From positions 6,066,296 through 6,130,295 of the forward strand of contig OX155957.1 of assembly GCA_944548615.1 (NCBI GenBank): a stretch of 64,000 bases of DNA. The letters are read 5' to 3'. The notes beneath the pieces were generated by a model. It did no database searches. It was given only the letters and a program-made list of their open reading frames with translations, and was not told the DNA's origin. The first letter of the stretch is position 1; each line of letters begins with the position of its first letter. The stretch is from Micropterix aruncella. Its lineage: Eukaryota > Arthropoda > Insecta > Lepidoptera > Micropterigidae. Made by a program: the position numbers and the translations under genes. Below, piece by piece: positions 48,187 to 59,844 of the stretch.

Positions 48187-48922
48187 TCTATACTAATATT
48201 ATAAAGAGGTAAAGTTTGTGACGTTGTAGGAAGTAATCTCTGGATCTACTTAACCGTTTTTGAAAATTCTTTTCCTAATAGAAAGCCACATTATTTGTGA
48301 GTGTCATAAGTTATATATTAATGCGAAAAATTAAAAGTCTTTTTCGTGGTAGTCGGATTTGCAAAGTAAGTCGGAGAATAAGCGGTCGAACGAAAAGGTT
48401 TCTAACTAACGCTGCCTTAACGAAGAGAGATATATGATTAAGTTATAGAGAAAAGTTATAGAGCTTGATAATTCCTACAAAAAAGTCAGCGACAGCATAT
48501 GTCTACCTTTTATATAAAGTCACAAAAAGTAGTATTTTATGTTTAAAAAATATTTTAAATCGTTAGGTCATGTTTATTGGTCATATTATCAACAATTATG
48601 AATTCTTATCAAAATAAGTAAATTTATCGTCTCAAGTGTTTAAAACACAAGACTTTTCCCTTTTACTGCATATCATTTCCCTTTTACTTCATAAATAGTT
48701 AAAGAGATAATACGCTCACAAATAAGACACTCACAAGAAGACACTCACAAATAACGGTATTATAGTCAAATTGGCATGCAAATATATGCAGTAAAAATAT
48801 AACCCTTCTTTTGGCAGTCAGGAAATAAATCATTGCACTCAGTACTAACCGAACCACACTCATTATTTCATCACAGGTAAGGAATTTTACCGCCCAACGA
48901 ACAACAGGCACGGTTCAGCTAG
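48187..48922 (+). mobile_element. Candidate non-autonomous Helitron
   Basis: Starts TCTATACTAATATTATAAAG after an A, a start I recall for lepidopteran Helitrons. A CTAG followed by T occurs at 48919-48922 after CACGGTTCAG. The expected GC hairpin before CTAG is weak, so the right end may be wrong. Non-coding. Confidence 0.45.
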
Positions 48923-49481
48923 TACCATATGTAATCAATGATTCTTCTAAGGTTTACATGACATTGTCATCTTCTATTCCCAGCTCCAATCACTCTTGAG
49001 ATGTGAAGAAGCCAAGTCGCCATTCTCCTCGTATTATCGTTTTTTTCTCTTTCTGTTCGTACGCGAGATGGCTTGGCGTCCTTGTATTTTAATAAATATG
49101 TAGGGATAACAGAAGCCTTAGCCGGCGTCGCGCGTCGTTTGGAGCACGAGACGTCGCGCATAAAACATAACTCGAGCTGCGTTACGCGAACGTATGAAAG
49201 TGGAAAGCAAAGATTTTATGCATACATTTCTTGACTCAGACTTTTTGAGTTAGAAGTATGTATTCACTGGTTGATAAAAACAGTACTCAAAATGAACTCA
49301 GTTCTTCTATGACGTTAGGATGCTCAGCTGTTTTCTCTTCAATCTAATCTGACATAGCTGTTCTCCATGATTTTACCGATTCCTCGTTGTTTGTTTAGGA
49401 TAAAATTCAGATAAAGAAGAAGGCTTTTTACTTCTATTTAATTTATTTATTATCCATTCCGGTAGAGAGTTATCATTTAAA
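48923..49481. other. Unassigned sequence
   Basis: The 64-codon minus frame at 48967-49161 has no recognisable domain. Confidence 0.3.
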
Positions 49482-50173
49482 GCTGTCAACTGCAACGGGC
49501 GAACCCGTCACCTCAGAAAGTTTTAACGATAATGTTCGTTCTGTCTTCCGTGAGGTGAGCGCAGAAGACTTAGAACGAAAACAATCCGCCGTCTAGCTAC
49601 GCCACATGCCCGTCAGAGGCCAACGCCTTACGGCGAGGCACCGGGAAAGGTAACCAGCGGGCAGCCTCGCCCCCTGACTACCAGTTTGGAAGGATATCTC
49701 CGTCTGGAATTAACCTTCAGGATACCTCCTACCTCCTGACTGGTTACAGGATCTAAGTCGCTTGCGCGGTCCTCTCCCTTATGAAGCGGTGATTCAGTGT
49801 CAACAGAATCTATCGCGGACCACGGCATTCTTTGCCCGGCTTATTCACCCGGGATCTGGTAGCCGAATGGTCGTTTCAAGAGCAGTTGCCATAAAATTAA
49901 CAATCACCCCCGCTCTATAGGAAACATTACTGTTCCCAGACTCCACGGATGTTAGCCGGAATGCACAATCGATTGGCTGACGCCGCGCGGTGCGCAAACC
50001 GCCCAGGAGCGACAGAAGATTGACTCCTGGGGGAAACTAGCCCTCAGGCCAGAGTCCTGCCCGGGCTCGCACTTCATGCGTGGATGCCGCAGGCTAGGTG
50101 TTGAGCGATTAGTATGACCGATCCTGAACGAATAGGTCTTCGTGGCCAACTTCAACAAGGCCCATTATCTCCC
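49482..50173 (-). mobile_element. GC-rich 665-bp family copy, minus orientation
   Basis: Begins GCTGTCAACTGCAACGGGCG and ends GGCCCATTATCTCCC, the complement of the family's left end, so it is essentially full length (about 690 bp). It is diverged, closest to 13840-14490. AGCTGT occurs on both sides (49481 and 50178) but is too short to claim as a target duplication. Confidence 0.85.
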
Positions 50174-50254
50174 ACTAGCTGTGAGTCATCAGTGCGATCG
50201 TACACATAAATTGTAATTAGTTAATATAAGCAGTCGGGAATATGAACACAATCC

Positions 50255-50330
50255 ATACGAACCTTCTCTAAACGAATGTCAAACTAGACCGAACAGCCTG
50301 TATCTGGGCGTACAAAATACACTGCCTTTG
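50255..50330 (+). repeat. Third, shorter copy of the ~110-bp repeat
   Basis: AAACTAGACCGAACAGCCTG then TATCTGGGCGTAC matches 15100-15145. Confidence 0.5.
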
Positions 50331-50599
50331 TTTTTTAGTAGTAACTGACGGTATCTCACAACTCAATTACTTTCAATAATAATACCAACATGATAGAATA
50401 AAATACTACGCATAGATGAAGAAAACGTATGTCCAGTATGAATTAATATACATGGTAATGTAACAGCAGGGAGTCGCTAAACGCGCACTTTAATGCGCAC
50501 ACAAAACACTATTTTCTAACAACTTCCTTCTTAAAGCTATTTCTTTTAACTTCTCCCTTAAAGCTATTTTTGGACAATAACTCAAATTTAGGAATAATT
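50331..50599. other. Unassigned AT-rich sequence
   Basis: Nothing recognised. Confidence 0.3.
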
Positions 50600-51265
50600 C
50601 AGAATCTCGACTAATGAGACAAGTTTTAGAAAATAGCCTAATAATACTCAGAATGAAAACATCATTTGCACAAAGACATTACTCTTTCATTGCACCGAGA
50701 TTTTACAATCTGATCAATATGGAAATTAAAATGAATTTGACATTTAGGGAATTCAAAAATAAATTAAAGAAATCGTTATCGAATCATGACAGACTAACCA
50801 TACATTAAATGTTAGAAATAATAGTTTAATAAAAATTAGGTGCCCAAATTATTAACATATTTTTAAACATGTATGTTTAGTATATTTTAACATTGAACTA
50901 AGTACCAAAAATTATTTGACTTTGTCGTTATATATTATTTTGTCAATGAATTGTACTTTTTTGACTAGGTATTTTTATATGAAATCCTATATTACTTAAC
51001 ATATATTAAATATTAATGACCGTATCTCTCTTTCTCACATATAACTTTATTTATATTATTTAAACGAATGTTATCATATATTTATTGCCGATTATATCAT
51101 GGAATTGCATTATATAATGGAATATATAAATGGAATTGCATTTTATTTATTATATTATCTTTTAATAATTTTAATTATTATATTTTTTTTTTGAAGAAAT
51201 TTAGTGTAATTAGCTTTTTACTAAAACTTGTACATTTGTAAGCAATCAAGCAATCAAGCAAACTT
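50600..51265 (+). pseudogene. 5'-truncated LINE tail (Jockey/CR1-type)
   Basis: The frame 50614-50808 gives ILRMKTSFAQRHYSFIAPRF then YNLINM...TFREFKNKLKKSL, the typical final segment of CR1/Jockey-like polyproteins (RTSxAQRxxxYxAPRxYN...FKxxLKxxL). About 430 bp of AT-rich 3' UTR end in an (AAGCAATC)n-like tail at 51240-51262. Only the last ~60 codons remain. Confidence 0.72.
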
Positions 51266-52418
51266 TATGGTAATATTAGAACCCTGTCCACCCTAGAACG
51301 GGCTAGTCCCAGTTGGGTGACAGAATCAAATAAGCAAAAAGGTTTTGCCATTCGATCCAGTTATTTTTGTAAGCAAATCAATGTTTTATAGGTTCAATGT
51401 TTTATAAATCACTGTTCAATGTCTTAAATAAATAAATAAAATAAATAAATTATTCTTCAACCACTATTGAAATTAAAATACAGTGGAACACCGCTTCGAA
51501 TCGTTTGTTTGCTGCAGGCCATGGACCTGTATCACACCAATTCGTCAGAATTCCATGTATTCGGCAGATGGATCGGGGTTGTCGTGCCGCTGCCTCAATT
51601 TCGCAATCACCCGAAACCGTCTCGCTCGCTCGGAGCCGGACATTTGGGTACCGACGTGTGGCCCGGATACTCTTCTCTCCAACGAGATGTTTGTATTTCC
51701 AGTTGACTCTTACGTAGGCTGCGGCTGACTTGACCCCTTTCGGTAGAACTGAAGTTTAAATAACTCGTTTTGCTGATTTTAAGTGTCTATATTGACCCTT
51801 CTATTATGCCTATTTTCTTTATTCGGTTGCGCAGATAATCTGCTTATTAATATATATTATTTATTATTACTACGGTTGTCTATAAAAAAATCGTGAAACA
51901 ATAAGCACGGCGTTTGCACCAGTTAAAAATAAAATGTTAGTTTCCTTTTTTATCAGTATTTTTGTAAATTTGGTACAAATGAAGCAATTTTTCCTTTCCT
52001 TATTTTTTTCCATTATTCATCTTTTTATTGACCAGACGTAATAAGTCATAATCGCCGATTTTCTTTAGGAGGACATAAGAAATATAATGTAATCATTCCA
52101 ATTCTAAGTCCTCATTCAATATAATTTATGGTGGCATTTTTTACATTATCTCGACCAAGAGCAATAGAAAAATCTGATGGCCTGTTAGATTACCACAGGA
52201 AGAATTATTTTTGCCGAGTCAAATGCTCGTATATCAATAATGTTGGTCCGCCTCATACCAGTATCAAAGATTACTGACGTTCCCTCTTTTATTACTGTTG
52301 CCCATGGCCTTGCTTCGAGTAAAGTTTTTACATTTTATATGTGACTCAAAATAAGGTGGCGTAAATAATCATCAGCAAGTGCAAGTGAATAAATAAATAT
52401 CTTAAAAGGAATAAAAAA
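51266..52418. other. Unassigned; GC-richer block at 51480-51740
   Basis: All three plus-strand frames are open for about 210-245 bp (51467-51728), reflecting GC-rich composition rather than a clear gene. I recognise none of the peptides. The rest is AT-rich without features. Confidence 0.3.
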
Positions 52419-52860
52419 CACGACTGCCGTTACAAAAGGTGATCTACTGTATTTATATATTTTTTTATAGAGTATTTTTACAAAATATTTGTAGTTTATG
52501 TATTTATTTATGTAGGTACATATATATTTATGGAATGTACTTAATCAGACCTTTCGTTTGACATTAAACACGATATATTTATGTCAATTTATTTGCATTT
52601 GGAGATTAATTTAGACAACTATGGACATAATATTTGTATCAGTTAAGGTACCCAACGATTTCGAGATTAATTTAGACAACTATAGACTTAATATTTGTAT
52701 CAGTTAAGGTACCCTACGACACTCGAGATGACTTCATCAATACCACATACTTCTTAATCGGTTTGAGCGTTTATAAGTTATAGTAGAATAAAGAAACGAA
52801 AACATACATATGTAGATGAACGCTGAACACATTACACTCTTTTTTTGTCGGGCAGTCGTG
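52419..52860 (+). mobile_element. CACGACTGCC-family element, complete reference copy
   Basis: 442 bp from CACGACTGCCGTTACAAAAG to TTTGTCGGGCAGTCGTG. The ends are an inverted CACGACTGCC, and A-runs lie on both sides. Landmarks in order are TTTGTAGTTTATGTATTTAT, AATGTACTTAATCAGACC, CTCGAGATGAC, TAATCGGTTTGAGCG, GAATAAAGAAACG and GAACACATTACACTC. A 61-bp segment (GAGATTAATTTAGACAACTA...) is tandemly duplicated at 52602-52724. Non-coding. The superfamily is not clear from the short TIRs. Confidence 0.85.
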
Positions 52861-53421
52861 AAAAAATAATTGAAATTTCTAAAGTCTTAAGATGCAATAA
52901 AATTGTGTTGCATATATACAAAATCGTTGATATCCTGAAAATCAGGCGGCGGAGTATAATTTTAGTAAGGGCTGGTAAGAGTTGGACAGCCAAGTGTACA
53001 TAAATCCAGGAATTAGAAAAGGAGTACCGTAAAGCACTGCTTCTTCCTAGTCTTTCTTTTATGTTCTGCTGATGGGCAGCTAACCCAGACGCTGGTGTAG
53101 GTCCCGATGAAACTTCCCGAACTACGATCCTCGCTAGAGAGTTTATTAAATTTTCTCTGTCACGGACAAAGCGAGAAATCACGATGTGTTACAAACACAT
53201 CGTGACACAAACACATCGACTAAATATTCGACGGAAGATACGCAGATCTTGCGGAAAGATATGATTTGCTCAGATACTTAATAAATGGAGGGGAGGAAAC
53301 ATAGATTTAATGGAATTAGGAATGAGTAGTATTCTAGGATACATCAGACTTGTCCACATAATATGTAATTATATTGTTATATGTTTTTTTTTAATTTCGA
53401 ATGAATAAAAAATAACAAAAA
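52861..53421. other. Unassigned; contains a palindrome
   Basis: TCACGATGTGTT-ACA-AACACATCGTGA is a perfect 12-bp inverted repeat at 53179-53205. A 116-codon minus frame (52832-53182) has no recognisable domain. Confidence 0.45.
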
Positions 53422-54051
53422 CACGCCTGCCGTTACAGAAAGTGAAATATGGTAATTAACATTATTTTTATTACGATTTTTTAATAAATATTTGTGGTTT
53501 ATATATTTATCCATAGATATACGTATATTTCCGGGATGTACTCAATCAGACTTCTCATTTGAAACTAAACAATATATATTTACGTTAATTTATTAACATT
53601 TAGACATTTAGACAACTACTTATTTGGACAGTTAAGATAATACTATCATAGTTAAGGTATCACATGGTATCTTATCGTATCACAGGTAATCGTTATGTCG
53701 TCCCTAGGGACGACATAACGATTCTCACAATATCACACACTAATAAATCAATTTAATCTCCGTAGCGTCCGTAGCCGCGTTGACGCCGGTTCTCCTTGTT
53801 GTTACCGAAGTTAAGCAGCGTCGGGCGCGATCAATACTTGGATGGGTGACCGTCTGAGTGTTTGACTGCGTGATGCTATAAATGCCCACCTAGAAGATGT
53901 TGCCGATAGGCAACAATGCTGTTTCCACGAAACAGCATCAGCCTGGTGGGTAAAAAAAAAGCGTTTAAAAGATATGTTTGAATAAAAAAACGGAAAACAA
54001 ACTTAGATGGACCCTGAACACATTACACTCCTTTTTTGTCTAACAGTCGTT
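53422..54051 (+). mobile_element. CACGACTGCC-family element carrying a 5S-derived SINE
   Basis: The left end CACGCCTGCCGTTACAGAAA and the right end TTTTTTGTCTAACAGTCGT frame the family landmarks. A perfect 36-bp palindrome, AATCGTTATGTCGTCCCT and its complement, lies at 53688-53723 where other copies have a single AATCGTTATGTCATCCCGAG. A SINE at 53757-53960 interrupts the family between AATCAATTTAA and GCGTTTAAAAG. Confidence 0.82.
53757..53960 (+). mobile_element. 5S rRNA-derived SINE
   Basis: The head (about 53785-53870) resembles the internal part of 5S rRNA: CCGGTTCTCC, then ACCGAAGTTAAGCAGCGTCG + GGCGCGAT and TACTTGGATGGGTGACCG. This spans the 5S internal promoter (A box, intermediate element and C box), so it could be transcribed by RNA polymerase III via TFIIIA. 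The body forms two clean hairpins, GTTGCC-GATA-GGCAAC and GCTGTTT-CCAC-GAAACAGC, enclosed by CCCACC/GGTGGG pairing. It ends in an A-run (53952-53960). 5S-derived (SINE3-class) elements are known in animals. Unlike a plain 5S pseudogene, it has a distinct structured tail. Confidence 0.85.
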
Positions 54052-54539
54052 TAACAATATGTTTCCCTCAAGGAATTTGATTTTTTGCCCTTCTGTAAAA
54101 TTATGAACTTGTGACTTGCGATAGTGAGCCTCTGAGCGACAGAAATATAGGTACTTTCCCTCCGATAGTAGCAAATCAAACTTATGTAACTACTGCTATG
54201 AATCCATAAAATAACTGTAAGCGATATCGAATACTAAGTCAGTGCCAGTATTGTCCATGCTTTATCGCTACTAAAATGAAACAAACGGTACCCCTAAGGC
54301 CACGACACTAATAATTCCCGCTTCCCTCTGCCTCTGTCCCTGTAGCATTTTTCATCCTGATAGGGTACGCCTAGAGAAAGAAACTATGACATTTCAACTG
54401 GATAACGATGAATGGAGATTTTTTGGCAATGAAAACTAACTCTGGATTCTTTAAACGGAACTAATTCTAAGCTTTATATCCTTGCGATGTTCGTATGTAA
54501 GTTTTCCGTTTTAAAATTAGCAAACCGTTTTTCAACCAC
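54052..54539. other. Unassigned sequence
   Basis: Nothing recognised. Confidence 0.3.
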
Positions 54540-54960
54540 CTTCTGCTATCCGATTGAGCTGAAATTTTGCATAGTTTAGTCAGTTTGGTGACAATACAAT
54601 ATTATGTTATCATCGACCTGATTTGACTATGGAGCTGGGATGTATGGACTGGAACTCCCTAATGGCAAATGGTAGGACAGTCGAATTTGGGCAAAGTACA
54701 AAGTGCTAAGATAGTCGTGTTTAAGCTTGTTTGTTTTGTCGTCTTGAGTATTTTCTATTACATATGATAACGAGGGTCTGAAGATGGAGCCGGAAGATTG
54801 CCACTGGAACTCCCTAATGTAAAGTGCTAATATAGTCGAATTTGGGCCCCTTTTTTTGTTGTCATGAGTACTTTTTATTACACATGATGACTAGGGTCTG
54901 AATATGGAACCGGGAGATTGCCACTGGAACTCCCTGGTGGAATAAAAGCTTGTTTTCGAA
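54540..54960 (+). repeat. Tandem repeat (120-154 bp units)
   Basis: ATGGA(G/A)C(T/C)GG... followed by (G/C)ACTGGAACTCCCT recurs at about 54629, 54783 and 54903. Units also share AGTCGAATTTGGGC and TATTACA(T/C)ATGAT. The leader CCACCTTCTGCTATCCGATTGAGCTGAAA resembles leaders of repeats common in Lepidoptera (recalled). Confidence 0.85.
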
Positions 54961-56159
54961 AATCTTTTTTAATTTTATTTACTGTTGTAGATTAATAGTA
55001 GTAGATGGAGAATTATTAACTTTAAAGTAGAAAACTGTTAGTAGATGAGAAAAACAACAGGTATTTAATATTAAATACTTATATTTATATTTTCTGATAA
55101 ATATTTATATATTTGTTTTCGTTTTAGTTATGATTGTCATTAATATTTTTTTTTTGTCTATCTGAACTTTTTTTTTTTCGTAAACAAGTTTTTATTCTTT
55201 TAAACATGTATGATATTTGGTCCTATTTTAATATGTTTAAAATATTTTAACAATAAGTAATGACTTAGTTGGGCGGCATGGGACCGATCATCACATATAA
55301 GCGTAATATAAATTGCTATGGGTTTATGAATTTCTAAGTTAAATTTTATTCCTTGGTAAACTGTAGATATCTCCTATGTTTTGTGTTACGCTTGATGCAA
55401 GCTATGTATATTGTCATAATAAATATGTCAATAAATGAATATATTAATTACCATAATTTTCTATAATAATTATTATATTTATTGACATTTTTCCTTCCGA
55501 TCTGGACACATAAACCGCTCGTGCATTTCTAACAAACAATCCGTACATTTCTTCGATGATATTCGTTGTTTTTCATTGATCTTGGTGCTGCTTCTTATAA
55601 GTTTGAACGCCATGCTGTAGAGGTTTATTATGTCTTCCTCCACGTTTATAAACCTTATTGGCAGATTCAAGAATCCCGATCGATGAACCCGGTTGTGCTT
55701 TTTTTCGCTCATCTTGTTTCGCTATCCTGGTCTTTTCTTTCAAGGAAAGATCTGAACTAAGTTGTAGTCTTCATCCATTCCTCTTACCGACTATCTCGAA
55801 TCCATTCCTCTTACAGAGCTTCATATTGACAGGTGACAAAGTCAACGATAAGTGAATTGGTACTTTCGAAAATCACATTTCTTTTTGGAATTAACTAATT
55901 TTCGAATGCTTCTATCTTTCCGTTTTTTCTGTTGTGAGTCGTTATTAGTTGAAGCACTGACTATGCATACCCTGAATTTTCGCTTCTCTCAAACTCTACA
56001 CAAATACTTGGCTCGCAATGCTTTAACCCTTAACCCTACCCTGAGGTGTGTCACACCCCAGGCGTTGGTTTTTTGCTTGATATTTCTTACTCTTACTAGG
56101 TTTGATTGTTTCTGTACTTTATTAAATTACTTTATTGACTTTGACTCTGAACTGAATGG
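54961..56159. other. Unassigned AT-rich sequence
   Basis: A 77-codon minus frame at 55479-55712 includes KKCTDCLLEMHERFMC with four closely spaced cysteines, suggestive of a small zinc-binding segment, but I cannot place it in a family. The 169-codon plus frame at 55852-56361 is partly the LINE relic read out of frame. Confidence 0.35.
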
Positions 56160-56815
56160 GAGGTTAGGAGCTACTACTGCAGCTTTCGTACCAAAGTCTT
56201 CAGCTCACACGACATCAAACTGGGAACAAACCTCCTCTACACGTCAGAGACTCGAAAGCACATTCGCGCACTTGACAAATTCCACCTTCGATGCCTACGC
56301 GATGCCTGAGGATCAAGTGTTTGGACCATGTGAGGAACACGGAAGTTCTTCGACGTGTTAAAGTCAACGGAATAGAAACATACATGATGCGACGGCAGCT
56401 GAGATGGTGCGAACATGTCTCCCGTATGGCTGATGAGAGAGTGGCAAAGCGTATCTTTGACTCTGAACTAAAGAACGACAAGCGGAAACAAGGCGGCCAA
56501 CTCCTCATATACAAGGATGCTCAGAAGAGGCATATGAAAAGGTGCAACATTGAGCCATCTCAATGGGAAATGGAGTCCAGGAGCGATCGTCCAGGATGGA
56601 GACTGCTAGTGCAGGGCAATGTAGATGATTTTGAAAAGAAGAGGCTGCTCGACTTAGATGCCATGCGCGACGAGCTAAAGGCCCGACCACCGGCGGCCAT
56701 AAAGTATAATTACATCGATGGTGTCTTGACTTGGGCCAAATGTGCACGCCAAGATCGGCTACATCAGTCACCTGGGAGCGCACCAGCAAAACCCTCCAAC
56801 ATAATTTAAAAAATA
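56160..56815 (+). pseudogene. RTE-type LINE relic (RT C-terminus)
   Basis: It begins with [20 protein letters not shown] + LL, then a deletion of the PTLLYGSExW region, then [14 protein letters not shown] in the same frame. After a frameshift it reads [40 protein letters not shown] and [17 protein letters not shown], ending at TAA 56807-56809. This order is characteristic of the endonuclease-reverse transcriptase LINEs whose fragments are often mis-annotated as host genes. At least one frameshift and one internal deletion. Confidence 0.88.
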
Positions 56816-57759
56816 TATTAATAATATTAAATTACAATGAAGTCACTAGAATCTATAATGCAGTCGCTATGGCCGAACACGGCTAGGAGGATATATAAGT
56901 ATACTTTATTAACTCGTGGTTACCTACAACACGCCGTGTGTAGGTAGCCATTACACACTAAGTCACAAATTACAATAATAACACATGAAAATAATTAAAG
57001 TGTCGTAATAGTGTATGTAAGAATAATGTTAGGGATGTAGGGTTAGAAACGTATTAAGACATTTCACAAATTTTTACTCCATCGATTAACCTAATCTGCT
57101 GTAAAATTTTGTTTACAATATAATTTAAAAAATTTATGCCCACGATCTATAACAAAAATGACAAAAATTGTCCTTTTTCAAATAATCCTTCATCTTAATA
57201 AAATGTACTGAAAACTTTTATTCCTATACCATCTGAATAAAAATAGGGCAGTATTAATCTAAAATTTATGGCACTAAGGGGTATTCACGTTTTTTATATG
57301 GGCAATAAAAGTGATTGATGTTTGGATATTCCATTACTTAGTACCTTTTCGGTTTTTCTAGTTTGAATTGCCCCCTGGCACATCCTAATGTCTTCTTTTA
57401 TAAATGGATCTAACATAAAATAAATAGCCCGCTGAAACAACGTCATGACTACCCTTTCAGAGTTATTGATGGTGGTTGAAGTGCAAGAGGGGGGGTAGAA
57501 TATAGGGTTAAGCGAAACGGACGACAATAAATTTCGTTTTTTCCATCTTCAAATTGAATTTTTATTACGTTTCATATTTTTGAGGTAAGTGTTTGTTTTT
57601 GTATGTGAGTATTTGTGTATTTCGTAATATCATTCTGTTCATAAAACAATATGAGTGAGCTGTAAAGAAAAATTGGGACTTCCAACGTACGAGAGCAGAC
57701 TGGACCACTTCGGTTTAATTTATCTAGAAGATAGACGAACAACACTGATATGGTACCAT
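56816..57759. other. Unassigned AT-rich sequence
   Basis: A small hairpin TACCTACAACACGCCGTGTGTAGGTA-like segment lies at 56922-56948. No gene. Confidence 0.35.
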
Positions 57760-58081
57760 TAAGGGCTCTCTAGACGATCAAACATGCTTGTCAAGCATTG
57801 CATCCCAGGCTGGGAGAGGATGTAAACCGCAGAAAATATGCAAATATTTTTTTTTTATATTTACGAAATATGCCTAATTGTGTAGTTTTATACCAGAGAG
57901 TCAATCATTCATTAATCAATTACGTCTAATGAACGTGACTCCCTGGTATAAACTACAAAATTACGCATTTTTGATAAATATTACAAAAAAATTATTTGCA
58001 TATTTCCTGCGGTTTACGATCCCCTCCCTGCCCGCGACGCGAAGCTTGTCAAGCATGCTTGATCGTCTAGAGAGCACCTTA
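57760..58081. mobile_element. TA-flanked MITE with ~145-bp TIRs
   Basis: The element 57762-58079 (318 bp) has TA at 57760-57761 and 58080-58081. Arms start AGGGCTCTCTAGACGATCAA and AGGTGCTCTCTAGACGATCA and run through CATGCTTG(T/A)CAAGC, GTAAACCGCAG, AAATATGCAAAT and TTTATACCAG(A/G)GAGTCA almost to the centre. The whole element is one hairpin, typical of Tc1/mariner-type MITEs. Confidence 0.9.
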
Positions 58082-58105
58082 CACGTCATCCACAATATTG
58101 TATAC

Positions 58106-58580
58106 CAGCGTTTTTCAAAGTGGGGTACACGAACCCCTAGGGGCTCGCCAGTTGATCGTAGTGGGTTCGCGACAAGATTTACGCGATTATGGGACGACAG
58201 GAATTATCGCCCTTTGTGCCTATTTGAAAAAGATGTCTTTAATTGGTTTTTGGGCAGCAGGACAGGAAGAAATCCCAATCAGGCAAAATGATGAATTACC
58301 TTTTGCCCTTCGTGACAGATACTTTTGTGAGAATGGGTTTTGACACCGAGGTATGATAAAAACGAAATTCAGAAATGATTTTAATACTGATTCAGAATTA
58401 ATATTAAATTTTAACAAAGTTGCTCCTAAAAGACTTAATTTGCGACAAGAAGCTAACCTATTAATCAAATTAATTAATAAGCAATATTATTGCTTTTTAT
58501 GACTGTAATTTCTGTTATTTAAATATAAACCCTTACTATCTGCTATAGCTAGATTTTTTAAAAGGGGTTCGCACTCGTAT
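58106..58580 (+). pseudogene. hAT transposon relic
   Basis: CAGCGTTTTTCAAAGTGGGG at 58106 resembles the terminal repeat of many hAT elements. Downstream the frame gives FWAAGQEEIPIRQNDELPFA, CENGF then stop, and in the same region MIKTKFRNDFNTDSELILNF + NKVAPKRLN. This resembles the LPF...LCExGFS...IKTKYRNRL...LxLxLS end of hAT (ZBED5-like) transposases, including the dimerisation region. A stop codon and loss of most of the protein show it is dead; no right TIR was found. Confidence 0.75.
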
Positions 58581-59170
58581 GTGAAATTAAGGCGACATGA
58601 TACCTGGGAACGACCATATCTGAGGAATTTAAGTTTTATGAGTTTTTTGAAAAATGTAAGCATCAATTTAAAAAACTTTCTAAGTGAATCCCTCGATAAG
58701 AAACCAATTTAAAATTCGGACTCAAAAAAGTTGCTCGTTGCCTAGGACATTAAGGCTTTAAACTGACTTCGAAAACTTTCAGGAAACTTTCAGAAAACTT
58801 CGAAACAACTTCGGAAAATATGCTTAGCCATTAACACCCTTATACCACCACTGCGTAAAGATAGTTATTCTATGCTAGCGCTGCGATTGACCGTTTAGTA
58901 TGCGTCTGGTTTCCGGCGCTAGCGGACGTGGAATCTGCACTTGACGCTTCGTCAACACTGGATTTTTATTGGTCAAACCCTACAAAATTGACTCCGCCTA
59001 TTTTTTCGCGTGTCCGTCCATTTCGGATATTTTTCTGATGTCTCATTTCGCCTTAATAGGGGTAGGTGGGGATATAAGATTGAGAAAACCTGCTGTAGAC
59101 ATTCCATAACTTATTGAAAACATGTACTTTTACGTACCAGCGCGAGCGTTTCGCAGTTCTCGTAGGTTTC
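58581..59170. other. Unassigned sequence
   Basis: GAAAACTTTCAG-type repeats near 58767-58810 (three units). Otherwise nothing recognised. Confidence 0.35.
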
Positions 59171-59235
59171 AGGCAGTGGCGTAACAAAAAAAATGGGCCC
59201 CAGTGCAAAAAAAAAAAACAAAAGGCCCTCCCCCT
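59171..59235 (+). repeat. Transposon end remnant (CAGTGGCGTAAC)
   Basis: GGCAGTGGCGTAACAAAAAA then GGGCCCCAGTGCA resembles the end of hAT-type elements in animals (recalled). No matching opposite end seen. Confidence 0.35.
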
Positions 59236-59844
59236 ATTTATATACATTTACTATGGCATATAGGATGTAGTTACTGTATACTTAGCTACATTACATATTT
59301 ATATTGCAGCTACAACATAAATCGGCGTTTTTATTTGGGGCTTAACAAGTTTCCAAGAACTCAGCGGAATACGCGGGATCATATAAAAACATTGTTGCGG
59401 AAGAATATTCGAAAAAAATGTTCCTATATTAATACGACTGCTAAATTAAATATTAAATTATATGTTTCTACCTTTGAATATTGGCGAAAAATAAAAAAAA
59501 TATATGTCAGTTTTTATTACTTTATTTTGATTAGAACTACCAAGTGCGAAACTGGCAAGATTAAAAATGCCACAATAGTATTACAAATGTATATTTATAC
59601 AAATGTATACAAATGTATATCTATATATTTAAATTAATTACTTAGGTATTATAAATGTATGAACAAATACATTTATAGAATTATTTTCGTCTTAATTTGC
59701 ACTCTGCAAAATCTTTGATCAGTTTGAGATATCCATTTTTTCGGCTTCCCTAACTTTCTAGCAGAGTTGGAACGAACGTTGATTGTAGACAGATTCCCGT
59801 TTCTTCGCCATATAGGTACATGTTCAACGTTAATCAACTGACAT
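59236..59844. other. Unassigned AT-rich sequence
   Basis: The 144-codon plus frame (59203-59637) is AT-biased without domains. ACAAATGTATA is repeated three times near 59583-59620. Confidence 0.35.

Noticed and set aside
51467..51728. Host exon with three open frames
   Set aside because: All three frames are open, so composition explains it. No splice sites or homology decide between them.
53783..53880. Functional 5S rRNA gene
   Set aside because: Only the middle of 5S is recognisable. The 5' and 3' stem sequences do not match, and a non-5S hairpin body and A-tail follow, so it is a SINE.
55479..55712. Small cysteine-rich zinc-binding protein
   Set aside because: Four cysteines in one AT-rich frame are not enough. 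There is no family match, and a plus-strand frame overlaps it.
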